Assembly: GCF_016862975.1 (NCBI RefSeq)
Contig: NZ_BONZ01000035.1
Span: 1 to 64,000, forward strand
Length of the DNA stretch: 64,000 nt
Direction: 5' to 3'
Source: Rugosimonospora africana
GTDB taxonomy: Bacteria > Actinomycetota > Actinomycetes > Mycobacteriales > Micromonosporaceae
The position numbers and the translations under genes are program-made. Shown piece by piece: positions 36,354-42,815 of this stretch; positions within the stretch are counted from its first letter, which is position 1, and every line of letters begins with the position of its first letter. Under the pieces are notes generated by a model. The model was given only the letters and a program-made list of their open reading frames with translations. It was not told the origin of the DNA and did no database searches.

Positions 36354-37595
36354 TCAGCAGCCCTGGCGTGCCCGCACCTCGGCGAGCCGTTCGCTGAGGA
36401 ACGCGCGCTCGGGCTCGTTGTCGGTGAGCGCCAGAGCCTCCTCGTACGCCTGCGCCGCCTGCGTCCACCGGTTCAGCCGGCGCAGGAAATCGGCGCGCGT
36501 GGCGCTGACGTAGCCGTAGGTGGCCAGCGCCGGCTCGGCGAGCAGCGGTGCCAGCGCGTCGAGGCCGGCCGCGGGACCGTCGCGGAACCCGATCGCCGCC
36601 GCGCGGTTCAGCTCGACCACCGGTGAGGGCCAGAGCTGGCGCAGGACGCCGTACAGCGCGACGATCTCCGACCAGTCCGTGTCCTGCCATGTCGGCGCCT
36701 CGGCGTGTACCGCGGCGATCGCGGCCTCCACCGCGTACCTGGTCGGAGGTTGCCGCCGCAGGGCGTCGGTCAGCAGGCCGACGCCCTCGGCGATCAGGGC
36801 GGTGTCCCAGCGGGTACGGTCCTGTTCGGACAGCAACAGCAGCCGCCCCCCGGCCGACGTGCGGGAGCCGCGTCGCGCGTCGATGAGCAGCATCAGCGCC
36901 AGCAGGGCGCTGACCTCGGCGTCGTTCGGCATGAGCAGGTGGAGCATGCGGGCCAGGCGCACCGCGCCGTCGACCAGGTCGCCGCGGACCAGGTGGGCGC
37001 CGAGCGGTGCGGTGTGGCCGGTCGTGAAGATCAGGTGTACGACGTCCAGGACCGCGCTGACCCGCTCGGCGAGCTGGTCGGGCGACGGTACCGAGTACGG
37101 GATGCGTGCGACCGCGATCTTCTTCTTCGCGCGGGTGATCCGGGCGGCCATCGCGGACTCCTGCACCAGGAACGCGCGCGCCACCTCGGCCGTGGACAGC
37201 CCGCACACCAGCCGCAGGGTCAGGGCGACCTGGGCGTCCCGGGACAACGCGGGGTGGCAACAGGTGAACACGAGGCGCAGCCGGTCGTCGTCGACCAGCG
37301 TGTCGTCGGGTCCGGGTACCGATTCGTCCGCGACCAGCAGCGGCAGGGTCCGGCGCAGGACCGACTCCCGGCGCAGCTCGTCCCGGGCCCGGTTGCGGGC
37401 GGTCGTCGTCAGCCAGGCGCCGGGGCGATCCGGTACGCCGGTCCGCGTCCACGTCCGCAGCGCCTGCACGAACGCGTCCTGGGCGCACTCCTCGGCGAGG
37501 TCGAGGTCCCGGGTGAGCTGGGCGGTGGTCGCGAACACCTGGGCCCACTCGCGGCGGTGTGCCTCGGCAACCGCCTCGGCGACTTCGGCGGTCAC
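36354..37595 (-). CDS. ECF sigma factor, ECF42 type with C-terminal TPR-like extension
   Basis: A 413-residue sigma factor. Region 2 (VFATTAQLTRDLDLAEECAQDAFVQALRTW) and region 4 (RLVCGLSTAEVARAFLVQESAMAARITRAKKKI) are followed by about 230 residues of helical repeats containing DARRGSRTS and the end block TDNEPERAFLSERLAEV. ECF42 factors have this extension and are encoded next to DGPF/YCII proteins, as here; they have no classical anti-sigma factor. The GTG start overlaps the stop of the YCII gene (GTGA), so the pair is translationally coupled. Confidence 0.88.
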   Translation of the reverse strand: MTAEVAEAVAEAHRREWAQVFATTAQLTRDLDLAEECAQDAFVQALRTWTRTGVPDRPGAWLTTTARNRARDELRRESVLRRTLPLLVADESVPGPDDTLVDDDRLRLVFTCCHPALSRDAQVALTLRLVCGLSTAEVARAFLVQESAMAARITRAKKKIAVARIPYSVPSPDQLAERVSAVLDVVHLIFTTGHTAPLGAHLVRGDLVDGAVRLARMLHLLMPNDAEVSALLALMLLIDARRGSRTSAGGRLLLLSEQDRTRWDTALIAEGVGLLTDALRRQPPTRYAVEAAIAAVHAEAPTWQDTDWSEIVALYGVLRQLWPSPVVELNRAAAIGFRDGPAAGLDALAPLLAEPALATYGYVSATRADFLRRLNRWTQAAQAYEEALALTDNEPERAFLSERLAEVRARQGC

Positions 37596-38002
37596 GACTG
37601 GTCTGGGTCGTGGCGTGGCGCCAGACGCGCCGAGCCAGACTGGTCGAAAGCGTGATCTACGACCGGGCGGATCTCCACCCCGCTGTGTCCGGCGTGCACC
37701 TCGGGCAGCATAGTCGCGAGCGCGATCACGTCGTCGAGGGTCGCCGCCTCGATCAGGTAGTAGCCGCCCACCGCCTCCTTGGTCTCCAGGAACGGTCCAT
37801 CTGTCACGGTGACCCCGCCGTCGGAGTTCGCGCGCAGCGTCGTGGCCATCGGCGCCGACTCCAACTCCTCGCTGCCGAGCACCGCCGTGCCGGCCGCGGC
37901 GCTGAACGCGGCGTGGGCGGCATCGTGTGCCGCCCCCTGCTCCGGTGACATCGCCTCCCACTGCCGGTGGTCGCCGAAGATGAGAATCAGGTACTTCGCC
38001 AT
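37592..38002 (-). CDS. YCII/DGPF-domain protein, partner of the sigma factor
   Basis: A 136-residue protein with the YCII fold. It begins MAKYLILIFGDHRQW and holds the name-giving motif DGPFLETKEAVGGYYLI near residues 70-85. DGPF proteins accompany ECF42 sigma factors and are thought to be stress-response enzymes or sensors. The family normally ends soon after the motif VEIRPV. Here the last 17 residues (FDQSGSARLAPRHDPDQS) are the translation of repeat copy D, which also leads into the stop codon. Confidence 0.88.
   Translation of the reverse strand: MAKYLILIFGDHRQWEAMSPEQGAAHDAAHAAFSAAAGTAVLGSEELESAPMATTLRANSDGGVTVTDGPFLETKEAVGGYYLIEAATLDDVIALATMLPEVHAGHSGVEIRPVVDHAFDQSGSARLAPRHDPDQS
37596..37645 (+). 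repeat. family 1 palindromic repeat, copy D (C-terminus of the YCII gene)
   Basis: A full-length 50-bp copy with GACTGGTC at both ends. It lies entirely within the 3' end of the YCII gene (translated on the minus strand) and stops at the base before the GTG start of the sigma factor gene. A hairpin here would sit at the coupling point between the two cistrons. Confidence 0.9.
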
Positions 38003-38134
38003 GTCACGCCCCATCGTGTCGCGGCCCCGGTCGGGCCTGTCACCCGTACGACGAGCGGGCCGGGTCGCGGATCGACACCGGGACGGGCGAGATCCCACCG
38101 GTGCCGGTGGCCGCCACTGTACGCGGGCAGCGAA

Positions 38135-38161
38135 GTGGGCGCCCCGGATCGGGACGCCCAC
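38135..38161 (-). terminator. hairpin terminator after the GH10 xylanase gene
   Basis: The arms GTGGGCG and CGCCCAC, continued by CCCG/CGGG after one mismatch, enclose a 3-base loop. It starts 17 bases beyond the xylanase stop codon on the minus strand. Confidence 0.65.
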
Positions 38162-38177
38162 TCACGGTAGCGGTCGG

Positions 38178-39659
38178 TTACTGGCAGGAGACGTTCGTCG
38201 GAGCGGTGTTGCTGCCGTTCCACGAACCGGTGAAGCCGAACGAGGTGGTCGCGCCGGCACCCAGGGTGCCGTTGTAGCTCACGTTGCGAACCGTCACGCT
38301 GGAGCCACTCTGGCTCAGGGTGCCGTTCCACAGCTGGGTGATGGTCTGCCCGTTGGCGAAGGTCCAGGAGACCTGCCACGAGCTGCGCGCGGCGGAGCCG
38401 TTGGTGACGGTCACGTTCGCCTGGAACCCGCCCGGCCACTGGTTGACCGTGCTGTACGTGGCCGTACAACCGCCCGCCGGCGGCGGACCGGTCGGCGACT
38501 GGCTGGTCGGTGGCGGGCTCGATGGCGGCGGGCTCGATGGCGGCGGCGTGCTCGGCCGGGTGCTGGTCGGTGGCGGGCTCGACGGCGGCGGGGTGCTGCT
38601 GCCGCCCAGCGCGTTCAGTACCGTGGTGTAGAGCGGCTTCTGCTGCTCGTTGGTGTTCCACAGCAGGGGTGCGCCCTGCCCCGAGAAGGTGCTCGGCACC
38701 CAGGAGTAGTTGTCCGAGACGCCCCACACCGTCCAACCGACGCACCGGCTGATCGCCTTGCACGCGTTGATCACGTTGGTGTAGTAGGTCGACTGTGTGG
38801 CGTCCTGGGCGGAGGTCTCCGGCAGCGTCATGCGCACGTCCAGCTCGGTGATCGCCACGTCCAGGCCGAGATTGGCGAACCGGGCCATGTTCTGTTGCAT
38901 CTGGGTGGGGAAGCCGTACTGCACCGCGAGGTGGGTCTCGAAGCCGATGCCGTTCAGCGGGGCGCCCTGCTGGAGCAATTGCTGGGCCAGGCTGTACATG
39001 GCGTCCGCCTTGGCGCCGGTGCCCTCGATGTTGTAGTCGTTGACGTACAGCTTGGCGTTCGGGTCGGCGGCGTGGGCGGTCCGCAGCGCGTCGGCGATGT
39101 ACTGCACGCCGCCGCCGAACGCGTTGTAGAACACGTCCGTCCGGTAGGACCCGTCGTCGTTGAACGGCTCGTTGACCACGTCCCAGGCGTAGATCTTGCC
39201 CTTGTAGTGGGTCACCTCGTTGGTGATGTGGTTTTCCATGGCCGTCTTCGCGGCGGTGCCCGACAGGCCGGACACCCAACCCGGCAACTGGCTGTGCCAG
39301 ACCAGGTTGTGGCCGCGGACCCGCTGGTTGTGCGAGGTCGCGAAGCTGACGACCTGGTCGCCGGGCCCGTAGTTGAAGCTGCCCTGGGACGGTTCGGTGG
39401 TGTCCCACTTCATCTCGTTCTCGGGCGTGACCATGTCGAACTGGCTGCCGGCGATGCCGCTGTACGTGGAGTCTCCGGCGTGCGCGGTCGCATACGCGAC
39501 GCCGAAGTACCGCCCCTGAGCCTCGGCCGCCGCGGCCAGCCCGGTCGCGGCCTGCGCCGGGTTGCTGCCCAGGATCGTGAGACTGATACCGGCGACGGCC
39601 ACCAACGGCGCGACGATGCCGCCGAGCAGCCGGACGCGCCGGGTCGTTCGGGATGTCAT
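38178..39659 (-). CDS. secreted GH10 endo-1,4-beta-xylanase with CBM2
   Basis: A 493-residue exported xylanase. The signal peptide ends near residue 37 (NPAQAATG). The GH10 barrel spans about 40-345, with the acid/base glutamate in WDVVNEPF (near 162) and the nucleophile in ITELDVRM (near 267). A Pro/Ser/Thr-rich linker of about 45 residues (many PPPSS units) joins a C-terminal family 2 carbohydrate-binding module with CTATYSTVNQWPGGFQANVTV and the closing cysteine NVSCQ. It cuts the xylan backbone outside the cell, and the GH67 enzyme could finish the glucuronate-bearing fragments. ATG 39659 follows GAAGGAAGAGG. Confidence 0.95.
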   Translation of the reverse strand: MTSRTTRRVRLLGGIVAPLVAVAGISLTILGSNPAQAATGLAAAAEAQGRYFGVAYATAHAGDSTYSGIAGSQFDMVTPENEMKWDTTEPSQGSFNYGPGDQVVSFATSHNQRVRGHNLVWHSQLPGWVSGLSGTAAKTAMENHITNEVTHYKGKIYAWDVVNEPFNDDGSYRTDVFYNAFGGGVQYIADALRTAHAADPNAKLYVNDYNIEGTGAKADAMYSLAQQLLQQGAPLNGIGFETHLAVQYGFPTQMQQNMARFANLGLDVAITELDVRMTLPETSAQDATQSTYYTNVINACKAISRCVGWTVWGVSDNYSWVPSTFSGQGAPLLWNTNEQQKPLYTTVLNALGGSSTPPPSSPPPTSTRPSTPPPSSPPPSSPPPTSQSPTGPPPAGGCTATYSTVNQWPGGFQANVTVTNGSAARSSWQVSWTFANGQTITQLWNGTLSQSGSSVTVRNVSYNGTLGAGATTSFGFTGSWNGSNTAPTNVSCQ

Positions 39660-39865
39660 GAGACCTCTTCCTTCGTACCGGTTCGCGCAGGGGTCCATCG
39701 GCCGGACGCACCGTTCGCGATCTGCCGCAAGCACGGTCTGCCACAAACACGGTCGCCCGACGTAGACGTGGGGTAGTACCTGCCGGCCTGCCCTTGGCCG
39801 CGCTGTCCCGCCCGGCCAGCGGATCGCCGGGCGCACCAACCTGCGAAGGTCTCTTGGCTCCCAAG

Positions 39866-39883
39866 TTCCGAAAGATATCGGAA
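39866..39883. promoter_or_regulatory. palindrome TTCCGA-N6-TCGGAA, probable operator upstream of the xylanase
   Basis: Perfect 6-bp arms about 207 bases before the xylanase start. A related pair of TTTCGG half-sites occurs at 39975-39992. Streptomyces xylanase genes carry GAAA/TTTC-type palindromic operators, so a similar role is plausible. The rest of the 477-base gap (39660-40136) shows no gene I can support. Confidence 0.45.
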
Positions 39884-40136
39884 GATGGGGGAAGGTTATC
39901 GGAGCGAGTTCATCCCCGTCAACGCCCGTCCGGCCGGGCCGCAGATGTCCCAGGTGAGGCCGGCAACAGCAACAGTTTCGGAGAACTTTCGGCGCCGCTC
40001 GCGGAGTTCGTCAGCCACCAGGAGTTCCGCGCCGGACTCTGACAGTCGCGTAGGCGACCGACGCGCCGCCCGGCGACGCGCCGGCGGAGTCTGTCGGCAT
40101 GACCAGACCCGGTGACAGCTACATCTACAGGCGGAG

Positions 40137-40343
40137 ATGACTCACCGGCTGGTGCACGGCGGCAGCCCCGAGTCGGCGTTCTACAGCCTGTCCGTGCGCG
40201 AGCTGGGGGACCGGCTGATCGCCGCCGGCCTGCTCGCCCGGCAGGACGCCGAGCTGGCCTCGGCATACCTTGCCGACCCGTCGGTGAGCTGGCTGTCGCT
40301 CGGCATGCTGTCCGCGTGGGGCCGCCGCGGCGCGACCGCGTGA
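40137..40343 (+). pseudogene. remnant of a methyltransferase C-terminus (68 codons)
   Basis: The 68-residue product (MTHRLVHGGSPESAFYSL..., ELGDRLIAAGLLARQDAELA, PSVSWLSLGMLSAWGRRG) resembles only the last 60 residues of actinobacterial SAM methyltransferases, where a helix ending in a leucine-rich turn is followed by a final beta strand and AWGRR. The SAM-binding domain is missing and is not found upstream in any frame. The GGAG touches the ATG, leaving no normal spacing. It is probably a deletion remnant, though a short expressed protein cannot be excluded. Confidence 0.45.
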
Positions 40344-40355
40344 CGCGACGCCCCG

Positions 40356-41978
40356 TCACGCCGGATCGCCGACCGCGATCCCGGCCGCAGAGTCCGCGGG
40401 CACCGCAGCATCCGCCGCTACCGCAGCATCCGCGGGCACCGGAGCGTCCGCCGCCACCGGAGCGACATCGCCCGCGGCCGGGCGTCGGTTGGCGAACGCG
40501 GCGATCAGGATGGCCGCACCGATCAGCGTGCAGGCCGCGGCGCAACCGGCGGTGATGTGCATCGCGTGGATGAATGCGTGGTTGGCGGTGCCCACCAGGT
40601 CTGGGCGGCCGACCGCCGACGCCACCCGGCGGGTCGCCTCGGCGGACTGGCCGGCGGCGGCGCGGGTGGCGGGCGGCAGCCCGGAAAGCGACGGCGCGAT
40701 CGCGCGCTGGTACGCGTTGGCCAGAACGGTACCGAGGACGGCCACGCCGAGGACGCTGCCGACCTGGCGGATCGTGTTGTTGACGGCTGACCCGGCGCCC
40801 ATCCGGTCCATCGGCAGCACGCCGATCACCGCGGCGGTGGTGGGCGCGACCGCCGCGCCGATCGCGGTGCCGGCCAGGGCACCGACGACGCAGAATCGCC
40901 ACAGCGGTGTGTGCATGCCATACGTCAGGTTCGCGGCGTGGCACGCGGTGAAGACCAGCATCGCCGTACCGGCGACCGGGGCGACGCCGACCCGGCGGGT
41001 CAGCCGGGCGCCGAGCGGTGCGCCGATGACGACGCCGAACGCGCCGGGTACCGAGAGGAAGCCCGCCGCCAGGGCGGTCATGCCGCGCGCGCCCTGCAGG
41101 TAGAACGTCGTGTAGAAGCTCTGGCCGGTGACCGTGAGGAAGATCGCGGCGAGCGCGGCGTTGCCGGCCGCGAAGCGGCGGTTGCGGAACAGGCGCGGGT
41201 CGAAGCTGGGCAGTTGCGCCCGCATTTCGGCGAGCAGGAACGCGGCGATGAGGGCGACGCCGGCCACGATGCTGCCCCACACCTGCCAGCGGCCCCATCC
41301 GCCGGCCTGGCCGCCCTCGATCAGACCGTACGCGAGCGCGAACAGGCCGGCGGTTGACAGGCCGAGGCCCACCGGGTCGAGCCGGCGGCGCTGCGGGTTG
41401 CGCGGGTTGTGGACGAACACGGCGGTACCCACCAGGCCGACGACCACGATCGGCAGGTTGACCAGGAAGACCGAACCCCACCAGAAGCGGTCGATGAGGA
41501 GGCCGCCGAGCACCGGCCCGAGCGCCACGCCGATGCCGGCCGAGGCCGACCAGGTGGCGATCGCTCCCGCGCGCCGTTCGGCCGGGAACGTGGCACCGAT
41601 GATGGCCATCGAGGTGGGCATGATCATCGCGCCGCCCGCGCCCATGACCGCGCGCGCCGCGATCAGCGCCGTCGGTCCGGTCGCCCATGCCGCCCAGGCG
41701 GAGGAGGCCCCGAAGACGGCCAGGCCGAGAAGGAGGATGCTGCGGTGGCCGAACCGGTCACCGAGCGCACCGGCGGCGAAAAGTACCGTCGCGAACAGCA
41801 GCGAGTAGGCGCCGACGGCCCACTGCAACTGGCCGGGCGAGGCGCCGATGCCGGTGACCGGGTCGGCGAGCCGCTCCAGCGCGATGCCGAGGACGGTCGC
41901 GTCGATCCAGATGAGGACGGCGGACACCACGAGGATGGACAGGATCCGGCGCTGGCGTCCGGGGCTCAGGGGCTGCAA
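40356..41978 (-). CDS. MFS transporter, DHA2 (14-helix) drug-efflux type
   Basis: A 540-residue proton-driven exporter. About 14 helices are present, with the family motifs GALGDRFGHRSILLLG (motif A, loop 2-3) and VLGGLLIDRFWWGSVFLVNLPI (motif C and following), which places it with EmrB/QacA-like antiporters. The C-terminus is Ala/Asp/Pro-rich and low in complexity. It is divergently transcribed from a MarR regulator, and the palindromes between them suggest repression relieved by a drug or metabolite. The substrate is unknown. Confidence 0.9.
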   Translation of the reverse strand: MQPLSPGRQRRILSILVVSAVLIWIDATVLGIALERLADPVTGIGASPGQLQWAVGAYSLLFATVLFAAGALGDRFGHRSILLLGLAVFGASSAWAAWATGPTALIAARAVMGAGGAMIMPTSMAIIGATFPAERRAGAIATWSASAGIGVALGPVLGGLLIDRFWWGSVFLVNLPIVVVGLVGTAVFVHNPRNPQRRRLDPVGLGLSTAGLFALAYGLIEGGQAGGWGRWQVWGSIVAGVALIAAFLLAEMRAQLPSFDPRLFRNRRFAAGNAALAAIFLTVTGQSFYTTFYLQGARGMTALAAGFLSVPGAFGVVIGAPLGARLTRRVGVAPVAGTAMLVFTACHAANLTYGMHTPLWRFCVVGALAGTAIGAAVAPTTAAVIGVLPMDRMGAGSAVNNTIRQVGSVLGVAVLGTVLANAYQRAIAPSLSGLPPATRAAAGQSAEATRRVASAVGRPDLVGTANHAFIHAMHITAGCAAACTLIGAAILIAAFANRRPAAGDVAPVAADAPVPADAAVAADAAVPADSAAGIAVGDPA

Positions 41979-41993
41979 GACTGGCTCCTATGA

Positions 41994-42051
41994 TTGACAG
42001 GTTCCTGACGGCCTGGTCTTCACCATGGCTCGTTTGACAGGAACCTGTCAA
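41994..42051. promoter_or_regulatory. twin MarR operator between MFS and MarR genes
   Basis: The perfect palindrome TTGACAGGAACCTGTCAA lies at 42034-42051, and a second copy with a degenerate right half (TTGACAGGTTCCTGAC) at 41994-42009. The sites are 40 bases apart. MarR dimers bind such inverted repeats between the regulator and the exporter gene. The TTGACA parts could also serve as -35 elements, so binding would block the promoters. Confidence 0.75.
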
Positions 42052-42061
42052 CCCCCTTCCG

Positions 42062-42532
42062 GTGCACAATGTACCGGTGGAGGACGAGAGCGGCGACGGT
42101 TGCCTGACGTTCCTGGTACGGCATGCCTGGCTGAGCATGCGCACGGCGGTGGCCGGGGCGCTCGCCGAGCACGGCCTCTCCGTCGCGCAGTACGGCACCC
42201 TGCTGTTTCTCGACGGGCAACCGGGCTGCACCGTCGCCGAAGTGGCGCGGAAGGTCGGCACCGCCCGGCAGTCGGCCAACGAGATGCTGGCCGGGCTGGA
42301 GCGCGCCGGCCTGATCGAGCGGCGGGCGCACCCCCATGACCGGCGCTCCCAGCAGGTGTTCATCACCCCGGCCGGGCGGGACCGGATCGCCGCCGCCACG
42401 CCTGCCGTGAGCGAGGCCGAAACGCAGTTGGAGATCGATTTCACCGACGCCGACCGGGCGACAGTCCGCCGCTGGCTGACCAGCATGACCGAGAGCGCCG
42501 CCGAAAGCCCCGAAGAGTTCTCCACACACTAA
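42062..42532 (+). CDS. MarR-family transcriptional regulator
   Basis: A 156-residue winged-helix repressor. The recognition region is CTVAEVARKVGTARQSANEMLAGLERAGLIERR, followed by the wing HPHDRRSQQVFITPAGR. Flanking helices form the dimer interface. The GTG at 42062 opens the frame; a GTG a few codons later is an alternative. It is divergent from the DHA2 exporter and presumably controls both genes through the twin operator. Its stop codon directly abuts family 3 copy 2. Confidence 0.9.
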   Translation: MHNVPVEDESGDGCLTFLVRHAWLSMRTAVAGALAEHGLSVAQYGTLLFLDGQPGCTVAEVARKVGTARQSANEMLAGLERAGLIERRAHPHDRRSQQVFITPAGRDRIAAATPAVSEAETQLEIDFTDADRATVRRWLTSMTESAAESPEEFSTH

Positions 42533-42697
42533 AGCCTCTTGGCAAACCCAGCTGACCGGCTGCGCCGCGCCCAGGCGGCGATCGGCGGCGTTGTCGGCTA
42601 GCCCGGATACAACACCGGTATCCGGGCAAACGTCCGCCGTGCCGGACGCCGCCCGGATCGCGGCTCGCTCGGCCAGAGGTCTGCCAACAGGCTCTGA
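42531..42697 (-). repeat. family 3 structured element, copy 2
   Basis: The second copy, inverted relative to copy 1, again starting at a stop codon (MarR gene). Its outer arms (AAAGCCTCTTGGCA and TGCCAACAGGCTCT) pair at 12 of 14 positions although their sequence is unrelated to the arms of copy 1. The apical hairpin has a perfect 10-bp stem (GCCCGGATAC / GTATCCGGGC) around the same loop CGGTGTT, and the inner GC-rich stem is kept. The rest of the 283-base gap up to the AlaRS-like gene shows nothing else. Confidence 0.75.
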
Positions 42698-42815
42698 CGC
42701 CGTCGGGCCGGGCCGCACTGTCCAGAGTGGACGGTACGGGCGCGAAAATCCGCTGCGGGCGCCGGGAGTGGCGGCTACCGTGCTGTCCCAAGGCAGTCAC
42801 GGAAGGGATTTCGGC

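Noticed and set aside
42591-42815. N-terminal extension of the AlaRS-like protein through the preceding gap
   Set aside because: The frame is open but runs through the family 3 element. AlaRS similarity and a good ribosome-binding site begin at 42816.
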